From an uncultured Collinsella sp. (GTDB lineage Bacteria > Actinomycetota > Coriobacteriia > Coriobacteriales > Coriobacteriaceae), in assembly GCA_958407995.1 (NCBI GenBank), contig CATYJU010000004.1, forward strand, positions 1-64,000: a stretch of 64,000 bases of DNA. The letters run 5' to 3'. This document shows, in pieces, positions 7,933-16,892 of the stretch. Position 1 is the stretch's first letter; each line of letters starts with the position of its first letter. The notes below the pieces were generated by a model. It saw only the letters and a list, made by a program, of their open reading frames with translations. It was not told where the DNA came from and ran no database searches. A program made the translations under genes and the position numbers.

Positions 7933-9111
7933 TTACTTGCCGTTGACGATGCGCTCGACGTCGGAAGCGATCATGAACTCCTCGTCCGTGGGGATGACGA
8001 AAATCTTGACCTTGGAATCCTTGGCGGACAGGCACCAAGCGCCGTCGCCGCGCAGGGCGTTGCGGGCATGGTCCATCTTGACGCCCATAAAGGCCAGACG
8101 GTCGGCCACGCCAGCGCGGACAGCCGGAGCGTGCTCGCCGATGCCGGCGGTAAAGACCAGGGTGTCCATGCCGCACATGGAAGCAGCCATCTCGGCAGCC
8201 TTGGCGGCAATCTTGTAGACAAACATGTCGAAGGCGAGCTGAGCATCGGGGTCACCAGCGGCGGCGAGCTCCTCGACGTTGCGGCAGTCGTTGGTCTTGC
8301 CGCCGGTCACAGCCAAAAGGCCGGACTTCTTGTTCATCATCTCGTCGACCTCGTCGAAGGTGTAGCCACCCTCGCGCTGCAGGTAGCACACGGTAGCCGG
8401 GTCGATGGAGCCGCAGCGGGTGCCCATCATGACGCCATCGAGCGGGGTGAGGCCCATGGTGGTGTCCATGCACTTGCCGTCCTCGATAGCGCACAGGGAA
8501 GCGCCGGAGCCGATATGGCACACGACGACCTTGCGGGCCTCGCCGTTGGTCATCTCGGCGACCTTCTTGGAGATGTAACGGTAGCTGGTGCCGTGGGCGC
8601 CGTACTTACGGATGTGCAGCTTGTCGCAAACGTCCTTGGGTAGAGCGTAAGTCTTGGCGACCTCGGGCATATTGAAGTGGAAAGCAGTGTCGTAGACCGT
8701 GACGTTGGGCAGGTCGGGATACTGCTCCAGGCAGTACTCGATAACGTTGGCCTCGGGGTTATTGTGCAGCGGGGCGAGCGGAGCGACCTCGCGAATCTTG
8801 GCGAGAACGTCCTCGTCGACGAGGGAGGAATCGCCAAAGTACCAACCGCCCTGAACGATGCGGTGGCCGATGCCCTCGATCTTGACGCCGTTGGCCTCGA
8901 GGTCCTTCAGGACGACCTCGATGGCGACCTTGTGGTCGGGGAACTCGATGTTCTCGGTCACCTTCTTGGAACCGTTGGCAGCGTGGGTGAAGGTACCGCC
9001 GGTAAAGCAGACGCGCTCGCAGGAGCCCTTTGCGGACACCTTGTGGGACTTGGTATCGATGACCTGATACTTAAGCGTCGAAGATCCTGCGTTGACGACC
9101 AGAACGTTCAT
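7933..9111 (-). CDS. Acetate kinase paralogue with altered conserved motifs
   Basis: This is also 392 residues and colinear with copy 1, including VNAGSSTLKY and GTRCGSIDPA. It differs where the family is most conserved: HGTSYRY instead of HGTSHRY (Tyr177), CHIGSGAS instead of CHLGNGAS (Ser202), and GIGEH instead of GIGEN (His327). It is a member of the acetokinase family and probably still a phosphotransferase, but it could have lower acetate activity, another short-chain acid substrate or a regulatory role. GGGAG precedes the ATG. It has its own terminator and upstream region. Confidence 0.9.
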   Translation of the reverse strand: MNVLVVNAGSSTLKYQVIDTKSHKVSAKGSCERVCFTGGTFTHAANGSKKVTENIEFPDHKVAIEVVLKDLEANGVKIEGIGHRIVQGGWYFGDSSLVDEDVLAKIREVAPLAPLHNNPEANVIEYCLEQYPDLPNVTVYDTAFHFNMPEVAKTYALPKDVCDKLHIRKYGAHGTSYRYISKKVAEMTNGEARKVVVCHIGSGASLCAIEDGKCMDTTMGLTPLDGVMMGTRCGSIDPATVCYLQREGGYTFDEVDEMMNKKSGLLAVTGGKTNDCRNVEELAAAGDPDAQLAFDMFVYKIAAKAAEMAASMCGMDTLVFTAGIGEHAPAVRAGVADRLAFMGVKMDHARNALRGDGAWCLSAKDSKVKIFVIPTDEEFMIASDVERIVNGK

Positions 9112-9164
9112 GTGTCTCCCTACTAACAGGCGGTGTGGCGCCGCCAGGTTACATACGCTTCAAT

Positions 9165-9198
9165 AATAAACCCAAACGCCCTCGCGCTCGGGTTTATT
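9165..9198 (-). terminator. Terminator after the MFS gene
   Basis: AATAAACCC (9165-9173) and GGGTTTATT (9190-9198) form a 9-bp stem with a 16-base loop. On the minus strand it follows the MFS transporter stop at 9232 and runs into TTTATTATT, as for an intrinsic terminator. The second ackA starts about 50 bases further on. Confidence 0.6.
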
Positions 9199-9231
9199 GC
9201 GTTGATATATAAGTTATCGGTGCCCAAATAC

Positions 9232-10392
9232 TCATGGCCTTTGACTTGTAAGACGAAAGAGCGCGGGGATATACACCAAAGAAGATATCCCGAGCGCTAC
9301 AAGCAATATGACTCGAATGCCCGCGATGCTGCTCAACGCAGCATTGAACAGATAGAAAAGGATAGCGCCCACCGCCACCATCTGGCTTTGGACCGAAATT
9401 AGTGAACAGCGCATCGAAGAATCGACAGCATTTTGAAAAATTGAGTATTTAATTGGCGCAAATAACGAGTAAGCGACCGTCTGCAGTACATAGAACACGG
9501 GCAGCAAATAGACCGGAGTAAAGGGAATCAAAAACAGAGCAGTCAGGGAAAGGCGCACGATGCCGCAAATACGCGCAAAACGGCCCTTGTCGACATGAGC
9601 AATCACACTGGGCACAATAAGCCCCATGGAGGCCGAGGCAAGGAGCTGGACCGCAATGATCACACCCGAAGCGACGGCATTCATTCCGCGACCCGCAAGC
9701 AACAGTGAGAAAAAGTCTTCCAGGGCGACAAAAGCAAATGCCTGAGAGCAGTCCATGATGAACGCTGAACGAAGAATGCCGTTACGCGCAATAGCGGCAC
9801 CGATCATCTTCGGGCTAATTCCACGCTTAGGTGTCGCTGCAGTGTCCCCTCTTCGCATCTCAGGAATGCAGACAACGACAACCAACGTCAACACCATTGC
9901 GATGACATCTGCCGAAAGACCAATGAGATATGCACCGACAGACGAAATGAAACCGCCCACGCAAGCGGAGATGGCATAAGAGGCATAGAAAACAAATCGC
10001 TCAACGACATTAAGTCTTACGAGCTGGTCCTGAGAGACGCTGTCAATGTAGATCGCTTCTATGGATCCGCTCACACATGCAACTGCAAATCCTTTGAGAG
10101 CAAACGCGCCGATTAAAAGCAAAGGAGAACGGGTGAAAAGTAGGGCGGCGTAGTATCCAAGCATTCCCACGACGCCAACGAGACCGCTTGTCTTTCGTCC
10201 AAACCTGTCAGCAATATAACCAGTAGGAACCTCAAGAATGAACTTACTCACTTGGTATGCAATCATCATGCTAGAAATCGCTACCATCGAGAATCCGACG
10301 AATTCAAGGTAAACCGTCAGAAAATACAAAATGGTGCTGAAGTTCGACAGAAAAACGAACGTCATATAAAGCAAAACCGTACGGTTTTTCAT
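9232..10392 (-). CDS. Major facilitator superfamily transporter
   Basis: A 386-residue integral membrane protein with about 12 hydrophobic segments and the MFS loop 2-3 motif DRFGRKTSG after about residue 65. Substrate is unknown. GGAGGG lies upstream of the ATG at 10392 and decides this start over the ATG 24 bases earlier. The gene is visibly more AT-rich than its neighbours, as is the LysR gene upstream on the same strand; both may have been acquired together. The LysR regulator is the likely controller. Confidence 0.9.
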   Translation of the reverse strand: MKNRTVLLYMTFVFLSNFSTILYFLTVYLEFVGFSMVAISSMMIAYQVSKFILEVPTGYIADRFGRKTSGLVGVVGMLGYYAALLFTRSPLLLIGAFALKGFAVACVSGSIEAIYIDSVSQDQLVRLNVVERFVFYASYAISACVGGFISSVGAYLIGLSADVIAMVLTLVVVVCIPEMRRGDTAATPKRGISPKMIGAAIARNGILRSAFIMDCSQAFAFVALEDFFSLLLAGRGMNAVASGVIIAVQLLASASMGLIVPSVIAHVDKGRFARICGIVRLSLTALFLIPFTPVYLLPVFYVLQTVAYSLFAPIKYSIFQNAVDSSMRCSLISVQSQMVAVGAILFYLFNAALSSIAGIRVILLVALGISSLVYIPALFRLTSQRP

Positions 10393-10511
10393 GCTCCGCC
10401 CTCCAAGAGCCAGCAATCTAAATCAGAATCTTGGAAAAGCATGAGGGCAAAGCTGTCAGCTATGTGTTACAAGGCGTCAATAATCACTTGACGTCTCGAA
10501 GCCAATTAATT

Positions 10512-11402
10512 TCACGAAGCAAGATGACGCAATAGGTGCAGAAAAACCGTCTGGTGTCGATCGGTCCAGGCATTTTGTCGATAGCAAAAATAGATGGGCA
10601 AGGCCACGTCATGCGAGGCTTCAATGGAGCACTCACTCACTTCTGATCCATCCGATGCGAGAGAGGACCCAGACAAACTCAATATCAATCCCCCGGCTTG
10701 AAGAAACTCAGCCTGAGCCCTGCTTCCGTATTCAACATCACGGAAGCGAAAATTGACGAGCTGGGCTTCAGGGCATTGGTTAATCGCATTGAGACAGGGT
10801 GACAAATTAATGGGAACAGCGAGCCTGCCGCTCAGTAGCTCGCGAATGGTCATGGCGCCCACAGATTGATGACCCGCTGGACACGAAAGAACCTTGAGCT
10901 CCTTTTCACCCAAGTATTTCGAAGAAAGGACGCTGTCCCTTGGTTCCTCAAATGAGATGGCCGCGTCCGAAATTCCAAGCATAAGCGACTCAAAGCATGT
11001 GGCCGTTGGCTGATGCCAAACATCAAGGTGAATCTGGGGGTGCGAGCTTTCAAACGAGTCGTACCAGTTTTCGGAAAAAAGACGCCCCCGCCCGTGAAGA
11101 CAGGGGGCGTAAAGACGGAAGTGGCCGTCGGGCGAAACGCCGCCGTTCCCCGATTGAGCGTACTTTTTGAGATCGTCGACTTGTGCCAGGATCACGCGTG
11201 CACGACACGCAAATTCTCTGCCCGCCGGAGACAAAACAGCCTCCCCCGCCGATCGGTCGAGCAAAACAATCTGATACTCAGATTCCAACTTTTTGATTGC
11301 CGACGAAACGGCCTGTGGGCTCACGTGAACGGCGCGAGCCGCTTTGCGCACGCCGCCGTAGTTCGCTACCGCTTGAAGGTATTCGAGTTGAGAAAGCTGC
11401 AT
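10512..11402 (-). CDS. LysR family transcriptional regulator
   Basis: The 296-residue protein has an N-terminal winged HTH (LEYLQAVANYGGVRKAARAVHVSPQAVSSAIKKLE, in part the LysR helix-turn-helix) followed by a diverged effector-binding domain. LysR proteins bind DNA as tetramers and respond to a small co-inducer. It lies upstream of the MFS gene on the same strand, rather than in the commoner divergent arrangement. Base composition is lower in GC than the flanking genes. The inducer is unknown. Confidence 0.9.
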   Translation of the reverse strand: MQLSQLEYLQAVANYGGVRKAARAVHVSPQAVSSAIKKLESEYQIVLLDRSAGEAVLSPAGREFACRARVILAQVDDLKKYAQSGNGGVSPDGHFRLYAPCLHGRGRLFSENWYDSFESSHPQIHLDVWHQPTATCFESLMLGISDAAISFEEPRDSVLSSKYLGEKELKVLSCPAGHQSVGAMTIRELLSGRLAVPINLSPCLNAINQCPEAQLVNFRFRDVEYGSRAQAEFLQAGGLILSLSGSSLASDGSEVSECSIEASHDVALPIYFCYRQNAWTDRHQTVFLHLLRHLAS

Positions 11403-11443
11403 AGGTTACTCCAAAGGCAGCCAAGGCGACGGGCTGTGCGTCC

Positions 11444-11779
11444 TCAGATGAGGTTCTCGCCCAGGTTCTTGCCGCCGAGGACGTGCATGTGGAAGTGCAT
11501 GACGGTCTGACCGGCGTTGACGCCCTTGTTGGAGATGACGCGGAAACCGTCCTCCAGGCCCTTGGCCTTAGCGACCTCCTGGATGGCATGGGCCATGGCG
11601 CCCATGGTCTCGGCAGGCACGTTGTCGGCGATGTCGCTGTAGTGCTTCTTGGGGATCACGAGCGTGTGGACCGGCGCCTGGGGGTTGAGGTCGTCGAAGG
11701 CGATGACCTGGTCGTCCTCGTAGACAACAGTCGAGGGGATCTCGTGGTTGGCAATTTTGCAGAAGATGCAATCACACAT
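11444..11779 (-). CDS. HIT family nucleotide hydrolase (Hint-like)
   Basis: A 111-residue histidine-triad protein. The CIFCKIA zinc-binding-type N-terminus, the FDDLNPQAPVHTLVIPK core and the catalytic HFHMHVLGG triad are all present. Hint-type enzymes hydrolyse AMP-linked amides and acyl-adenylates. AAAGGA precedes ATG 11779, which I prefer to the ATG 18 bases upstream. It follows xseA-xseB on the same strand. Confidence 0.93.
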   Translation of the reverse strand: MCDCIFCKIANHEIPSTVVYEDDQVIAFDDLNPQAPVHTLVIPKKHYSDIADNVPAETMGAMAHAIQEVAKAKGLEDGFRVISNKGVNAGQTVMHFHMHVLGGKNLGENLI

Positions 11780-11798
11780 GGTTGGTTCCTTTCTCACA

Positions 11799-11821
11799 GA
11801 CCAAGGTAATTATATTTGGTC
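11799..11821 (-). promoter_or_regulatory. Palindrome enclosing a -10-like box upstream of the HIT gene
   Basis: GACCAA (11799-11804) and TTGGTC (11816-11821) flank a TATAAT on the minus strand (plus 11809-11814). It could be an operator over a HIT promoter or a weak terminator after xseB; no clear -35 was found. Confidence 0.35.
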
Positions 11822-11828
11822 GGGATGG

Positions 11829-12095
11829 TTAGAACGAAAGGTTGTCGTCGGTGTTGGCGGCTTCGCCGTCGGCGAGCACGTCGTTGCCGTCGACGTCCTT
11901 CAGGAGCACCGAGACCTTCTGCTCGGCATCGGACAAGCGGGTACGCAGGCTCTTGAGGAGCTCGACGCCGCGGGTATAGCTCTCAAGCGACTCCTCGAGC
12001 TCCATATCACCCGACTCCAAGCTGCGGATGATGAGCTCCAACTCCTGTGAAGCCTGCTTGTACGTAAGCTGCTCGACCGGGGTCTTCTCTGCCAT
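11829..12095 (-). CDS. xseB: Exodeoxyribonuclease VII small subunit
   Basis: The 88-residue helical protein has the XseB pattern QLTYKQASQELELIIRSLES followed by ELEESLESYTRGVELLK. It partners XseA in exonuclease VII, which degrades single-stranded DNA from both ends in repair. AAAGGA precedes the ATG. It starts 42 bases after the stop of xseA, so the two subunits are co-transcribed. Confidence 0.92.
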   Translation of the reverse strand: MAEKTPVEQLTYKQASQELELIIRSLESGDMELEESLESYTRGVELLKSLRTRLSDAEQKVSVLLKDVDGNDVLADGEAANTDDNLSF

Positions 12096-12137
12096 ATCTG
12101 TTTCCTTTCCTAAAGGTTTATCGCTATGAAACGCGGC

Positions 12138-13589
12138 CTACTCGACCGTATCGACCGTTGCCGCCACGTTGCCGTCTGCCATGCGCACGCGAATGGCGTC
12201 ACCGGGCTTAAAGGTCTTGGCGCTCGTGGCCACCCCATCATCGCTGTACGCGATGGAATAACCACGGGCAAGCACCTTGAGCGGCGACAGGGCATCGAGC
12301 GAGGCTGCCGCACGGCCCAGGTCGGATGCTGGCTTGTTGAGCATCGTGCGCCCCTGGTACTCCAGGCGGGAGCTTGCGAGCGTGAGCGCATGGCGCTTGC
12401 CATCGAGTCCTGAGGTGCTTGCGATCAAGCGCTCGGGCAGACGCTCAAAGTTGGAGCGGAATGCCCCAACCGAACGCGTTATGGCGCCGGACAAACGATC
12501 GGCCGTCAGGGCAAGCTCAGACTCGCGACGCTCAACCATAAACGTTGGGTCGTTGAGGAACGGGCGGCACGCAGCCGCATCGAGCGCATCGCCCAAGCGA
12601 GCCGTATAGGTATCCCAGGCACGGCGACCGCGCTGATCGAGCATCTCCAGGTCGACCTGGGCCGACCCAATCATCGATGCCATCGCAGCACCCAGACGTT
12701 GATAGCGCGCCTCGAGCACATCGGCCAACTCCGTCATAGCCGGCGCCACCGATTCGGCCGCCGCCGTAGGCGTGGAGGCGCGACGGTCGCTCACCATGTC
12801 GCAAATCGAGGTATCGGGCTCATGGCCAATGCCGGTCACCACGGGCACGGGACAAGCCGCCACCGCGCGGGCAAGCTCCTCGTCATTAAAGGTCATGAGG
12901 TCCTCAAAGGAGCCGCCGCCGCGCACCAACAAAATACAGTCGGGCGCCGGCGTAATGGAAGCGGCGCGGCGCAGGCCCTCAATGAGCTCTGTCGGCGCAC
13001 CCTCGCCCTGGACCTTTGCGCCCACGCAGACAAGCTCGACGAGCGGGTTGCGACGGCGCAGCGTACGCTTGACGTCGTCGATCACGGCGCCCGAAAGCGA
13101 GGTGACGACCGCCACGCGTGAGCAGAACACCGGGATACGGCGCTTGCGCGCTTCGTCCATCAGGCCCTCGCGGCGGAGCTTTTCGGCCAGTTGCGCCACT
13201 TGTTGACGCAGCAGGCCCTCCCCCGCCAGCGAGAATGAGCGAGCGACAAAGCTCATGCGACCCGTAGGCTTGTAGAGATTGAAGCTGCCCTTAAAGCTTA
13301 CCTGCATGCCGTCGCGCAGATCGAAGGTGCGCTTAAGGTAGGCGCCCTTCCAGATGATGCAGTCGACGGCCGCCGAGTCGTCCTTAATCTGGAAGTAGCA
13401 GTGGCCGCTTCGGGCATTGGGACCACGAAAACCCGTGACCTCACCCAAAACGCTCAACTGCGGAATGGCATCGAGCGCGCCGGCGGCGATCTCCACCGCT
13501 TGGCTCACGCTGAGCTCTTTGCGCTCCTGCTCGTCCGATCCGTCGAACTCGGCGGAAACGGTATTGCCGGTCAGATTCCAGCCTGCCAC
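12138..13589 (-). CDS. xseA: Exodeoxyribonuclease VII large subunit
   Basis: XseA is the catalytic subunit of exonuclease VII. The order of domains is standard: N-terminal OB fold (LSVLGEVTGF through VDCIIWKG), then the catalytic core with VVTSLSGAVIDDV, CILLVRGGGSFEDL, VTGIGHEPDTSICD and DRRASTPTAAAE, then a long helical region. I choose the GTG at 13589, because AAAGGGGG lies 4 bases upstream, giving 483 residues; the ATG at 13607 is the alternative. Confidence 0.94.
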   Translation of the reverse strand: MAGWNLTGNTVSAEFDGSDEQERKELSVSQAVEIAAGALDAIPQLSVLGEVTGFRGPNARSGHCYFQIKDDSAAVDCIIWKGAYLKRTFDLRDGMQVSFKGSFNLYKPTGRMSFVARSFSLAGEGLLRQQVAQLAEKLRREGLMDEARKRRIPVFCSRVAVVTSLSGAVIDDVKRTLRRRNPLVELVCVGAKVQGEGAPTELIEGLRRAASITPAPDCILLVRGGGSFEDLMTFNDEELARAVAACPVPVVTGIGHEPDTSICDMVSDRRASTPTAAAESVAPAMTELADVLEARYQRLGAAMASMIGSAQVDLEMLDQRGRRAWDTYTARLGDALDAAACRPFLNDPTFMVERRESELALTADRLSGAITRSVGAFRSNFERLPERLIASTSGLDGKRHALTLASSRLEYQGRTMLNKPASDLGRAAASLDALSPLKVLARGYSIAYSDDGVATSAKTFKPGDAIRVRMADGNVAATVDTVE

Positions 13590-13658
13590 GCAGCCCCCTT
13601 TCGTCATCGAGCACAAGGGCTTCGACCCTGCGCAGATTCAAGTCCAACACATAGTACA

Positions 13659-13688
13659 GCGCCGCGGGGACAAGAATCTCCGCGGCGC
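13659..13688. terminator. GC-rich hairpin between xseA and the zinc metallopeptidase
   Basis: GCGCCGCGG (13659-13667) pairs with CCGCGGCGC (13680-13688) over a 12-base loop. It lies after the stop of the minus-strand metallopeptidase. No U-tract follows, so it may be a weak terminator or a 3' stabilising stem. Confidence 0.5.
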
Positions 13689-13704
13689 CTGTCAAGCCAA
13701 CTTG

Positions 13705-14409
13705 TTATCGGTTGGAGTTTCTGTTGTAGCGAGCCATCAGGTAGAGCAGCTGAATAATCGAGGTGAGCGCCGCCGCCACGTAGGTGAGCGCGGCCGCCGT
13801 CAGGACCTTCTTGGCACCGTTGACCTGCTTGGAGCTCATGCCCGACTGCTCGATATACGCCACGGCGCGTCGGCTGGCATCGATCTCGACCGGCAGCGTA
13901 ACCAGCTGGAACAGCACGCTAAACGAGAAGAAGACCAGCGCGAGGGTCGTGAGCCCCGCGATGTTCATGAACAGGCCCATGAGCAGCACGATCGTCCAGG
14001 TGTTCTGGGTAAAGTTGACGACGGGAACCAAAGCGGTACGTACCTTCATCATGGCATAACCACTTTGACGCTGGGCAGCATGGCCCGCCTCGTGACAGGC
14101 CACGGCAACGCTTGCAACCGACCCGCCCGAACGGTTGGCATCCGACAGATACAGGTTGTTGTCCTGCGGGTTGTAATGATCGGTGAGCTCGCCGGCAACG
14201 CCCTTGATACCCACGGCGTTGCAACCGTTGGCATCGAGCATGCGACGAGCGACCGTGGCACCCGTGTCGCCGTCCGAGCGAACCTTGGACCACGTCTTGT
14301 ACGTCGAGTTGATATAGCTCTGCGCGGCAAGGCCAAGCACCGTGCAGACAAGAACAACCAGCAGGTACAGCGGGTCAATGCCAAAGCCGTATCCATAGTA
14401 ATAAGGCAT
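13705..14409 (-). CDS. YugP-type membrane zinc metallopeptidase
   Basis: A 234-residue protein of the YugP/neutral zinc metallopeptidase-2 family. The zinc site HEAGHAAQ is near residue 105, preceded by YNPQDNNLYLSD, and at least four membrane segments are visible (N-terminal, two around 125-170 and one near the C-terminus). Such enzymes are thought to act on membrane proteins, but substrates are unknown. GGAGG precedes the ATG. It starts 64 bases after the RNase D gene on the same strand. Confidence 0.92.
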   Translation of the reverse strand: MPYYYGYGFGIDPLYLLVVLVCTVLGLAAQSYINSTYKTWSKVRSDGDTGATVARRMLDANGCNAVGIKGVAGELTDHYNPQDNNLYLSDANRSGGSVASVAVACHEAGHAAQRQSGYAMMKVRTALVPVVNFTQNTWTIVLLMGLFMNIAGLTTLALVFFSFSVLFQLVTLPVEIDASRRAVAYIEQSGMSSKQVNGAKKVLTAAALTYVAAALTSIIQLLYLMARYNRNSNR

Positions 14410-14473
14410 GCGAATTCCTCCGAATCGAGTTACACGTTGGAGGCATTCTACCCACTCAGCCGGCTAGGCTTCC

Positions 14474-15607
14474 CTATAACAGTTCAATCTTTCCGTCCTT
14501 CACGGTGAGCCCCATATTGCCGGAAAGCAGATCGTCCAGACGCGAACCCACGAGCTCAAAGCGCCAGCCTTCGCGCAGGGGGCTCTGCTCGGGATGCTCA
14601 ATATAGTCGGCCAGGTCATCGCGCGAGGCAATGACCGAGGTCGCCACGCCCGAGCGCTCGGCAACCAGGCGAATGAGCGCATACATCAGGTCCGTCACGC
14701 TCTCCAACTCCGGCGAAATCTGACGGTGCCCGCGCACCATGAGCGGCAGGCGATCGTGTGGGCAGCTCGCACCGCGCTTAATGGCCATGAGCGCGCCGTC
14801 CACGTCGCGCTCCCCCAGCTGGTCGGTACCGCGAATGCTGCGGAACTCCTCAACACGAACGGGATTACGTTTAACCAGGGCCAGCAGCGTATCGTCGGAC
14901 ATGACCCACTTGCGCGGGATGTTGCGGCGCTCGGCGCGGTCCTCGCGCCAAGCGGCAAGCTCGCGTGCGATGCCCAACTGGTGACGGCTACACGAGTTGA
15001 TGCGCTTGACCTTGCGAAACGCCTCATGGCGGTCGGCGCGGTAGTGCGACTCGTCGGCCAGCGGACGCAACTCGTCGAGCACCCAGTCCACCCGGCCCAG
15101 CTCGCGCAGGCGACTCATCATCTCGGTATAGGCGACGATCAAGTACTTGACGTCATCGATCGCGTACTCGACCTGCTTATCAGTCAGCGGGCGGCGCGAC
15201 CAGTCGGTCAGCGACTCGGTCTTGGGCAATGAGACGCCACAAAACGTCTGCACGAGCGCGCCGTAGGAAATCTGCTGGCGCTCGCCCAAAAAGGCGGCGG
15301 CCACCTGCGTGTCAAAAATGGGACGCGGCAGCACGCCCACGGTATGGAGCATGACCTCCATATCCTGCGAGCAGGCGTGGAAGACCTTAGTCACGCTCTC
15401 GTCGGCCATAAGCTCGGCAAGCGGCGACAGGTCGTCGATCACCAAAGGATCGACCGCGACGCTCTCGGCAGGGGTGGCAATCTGAACCAAGCACAGGCGC
15501 GGATGGAACGTGCGCTCGCGCAAAAACTCGGTATCGACGGCAATCGCGTCGAACTCACGGGCGCGCTGGCAAAAGTCGAGTAGAGCCTGATGTGTGGAAA
15601 TGTACAT
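14474..15607 (-). CDS. rnd: Ribonuclease D
   Basis: RNase D is a DEDD 3'-5' exoribonuclease that trims the 3' ends of tRNA and other stable RNAs. The three exonuclease motifs are visible: IAVDTEFLRE (Exo I), KVFHACSQDMEV (Exo II) and YAIDDVKYLIVAY (Exo III, with catalytic Tyr and Asp). HRDC-like helices follow. I start at ATG 15607 (MYISTHQALL), giving 377 residues, because the 12 residues before it are not family-like. The Shine-Dalgarno sequence is weak. Confidence 0.92.
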   Translation of the reverse strand: MYISTHQALLDFCQRAREFDAIAVDTEFLRERTFHPRLCLVQIATPAESVAVDPLVIDDLSPLAELMADESVTKVFHACSQDMEVMLHTVGVLPRPIFDTQVAAAFLGERQQISYGALVQTFCGVSLPKTESLTDWSRRPLTDKQVEYAIDDVKYLIVAYTEMMSRLRELGRVDWVLDELRPLADESHYRADRHEAFRKVKRINSCSRHQLGIARELAAWREDRAERRNIPRKWVMSDDTLLALVKRNPVRVEEFRSIRGTDQLGERDVDGALMAIKRGASCPHDRLPLMVRGHRQISPELESVTDLMYALIRLVAERSGVATSVIASRDDLADYIEHPEQSPLREGWRFELVGSRLDDLLSGNMGLTVKDGKIELL

Positions 15608-15705
15608 ATCAACCCATCGAATAAGGTTAGGCCCGAAAAACACGGGTAGGATATCGGCATTGCCTTACAACTATACTCGGTTAGTCACAGAACGGGAACG
15701 TAAGT

Positions 15706-16623
15706 ATGCGCTGCCTTATCATCCACAACCCGGCATCGGGCCCCAGCTCAGATGAAATCTACGCATTCACGCACGCCCTCGCGCAGGGCGGCGACGAGGT
15801 CGTGATGCGTTTTATCGGCGATGGCATGGAGCCCGAGGACGCCGTGGCAGACGTGCGCGAGTTTGATCGCGTGGTCGTTTCGGGCGGCGACGGCACCGTC
15901 TCCAACGTGCTCGACCAGATGCGCGGATGCGGTGTCCCCACGCTCGTCTTCCCCTCCGGCACAGCCTGCCTGTTCTTCAACAACATCGGCAATGCCCCCG
16001 AGGCAGCGGCGCTTGCCAAGGCTTGCCGCGCCGGTCGCACGGTCAAAGTGGACATGGGCGAGCTCTTTTGGCTCGACGAGAACGGCAACGAGAAGCGCCA
16101 CGGCTTTATCATCATCGCCGGCTCGGGCTTCGACGCCGAGATCATGATGAAGGCCGCCCCCGCCAAAAACGACATCGGCGAGATCGCCTATTTCCTGTCG
16201 GCGCTCGCCACACCCAACCCCACGGTGGCGCATTTTACGATTGAGCATGACGGCATTGTCGAGGAGCTCGATGGCATCTGCTGCATGGCCGGCAACACCT
16301 CGGTCATTCAAAACGACATCAACCTGTTCCCCGACTGCCGCATGAACGACGGCATGGTCGACATCGCGGTCATCGAGCCCGTAAAAACCGTCCAGCTCCT
16401 GCCCACTGTGATCACCGCCGCGCTCGACCCCGCCGGCAAGGTGCTCGGCCGTCCGCAGTTCAAGATCATCCAGACCAAGGAAGCCAAAATCACCTGCACG
16501 CCGTCGCTGGGCATGCAGTTCGATGGCGAGATCATCTCCAGCAACTCGGGCGTCTTTGGAGCCCGCGCGCTTCCGCAATGCCTCGACCTCATCGTCGACG
16601 AATTCTCCCCGCTCGGAAAATAG
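15706..16623 (+). CDS. Diacylglycerol/lipid kinase family protein
   Basis: The 305-residue protein belongs to the DAGK catalytic domain family (YegS/DgkB/BmrU type), ATP-dependent lipid kinases in membrane lipid recycling. The nucleotide-binding VVSGGDGTVSNVLDQM (about 58-73) and FPSGTACLF are clear, and the C-terminal beta-sandwich region contains MQFDGE. It is divergent from rnd. The stop is followed within 10 bases by a small membrane-peptide gene. Confidence 0.9.
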   Translation: MRCLIIHNPASGPSSDEIYAFTHALAQGGDEVVMRFIGDGMEPEDAVADVREFDRVVVSGGDGTVSNVLDQMRGCGVPTLVFPSGTACLFFNNIGNAPEAAALAKACRAGRTVKVDMGELFWLDENGNEKRHGFIIIAGSGFDAEIMMKAAPAKNDIGEIAYFLSALATPNPTVAHFTIEHDGIVEELDGICCMAGNTSVIQNDINLFPDCRMNDGMVDIAVIEPVKTVQLLPTVITAALDPAGKVLGRPQFKIIQTKEAKITCTPSLGMQFDGEIISSNSGVFGARALPQCLDLIVDEFSPLGK

Positions 16624-16632
16624 GAGGACCCC

Positions 16633-16725
16633 ATGAACGACAATCCCCTGCTCGGCTTTATCGTCATTGTTCTGGCCATGCTCGTCGGCTATGCGATTAA
16701 CGTGATCCACCGCCGGAAGAAGTAA
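16633..16725 (+). CDS. 30-residue single-span membrane peptide
   Basis: A short frame encodes a peptide beginning MNDNPLLG with a hydrophobic span of about 18 residues and a basic HRRKK tail. TAGGAGG, overlapping the stop of the lipid kinase gene, is an excellent ribosome-binding site at the right distance. Translation therefore looks real and coupled. The inside-positive tail suggests the C-terminus stays in the cytoplasm. Function is unknown; it may assist the kinase at the membrane. Confidence 0.65.
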   Translation: MNDNPLLGFIVIVLAMLVGYAINVIHRRKK

Positions 16726-16760
16726 TTCCACATTGGTATGATATTCATCCAATTATCGTC

Positions 16761-16804
16761 TCCCCTGTTGTTTATGCATTTGCACGACAGCGGGGGATTT
16801 TTCT
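16761..16804 (+). terminator. Intrinsic terminator after the lipid kinase unit
   Basis: TCCCCTGTTGT pairs imperfectly with ACGACAGCGGGGGA, followed by TTTTTC. It ends the lipid kinase/membrane peptide transcript. Confidence 0.75.
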
Positions 16805-16892
16805 TTGTGCCCCGTGCAAGGCGCTTTATTCAGGTACAGTAATTGCAGGGCGTCTTTATTTAAATAAAGCTAGATAATGAGTATTCTTGTCC

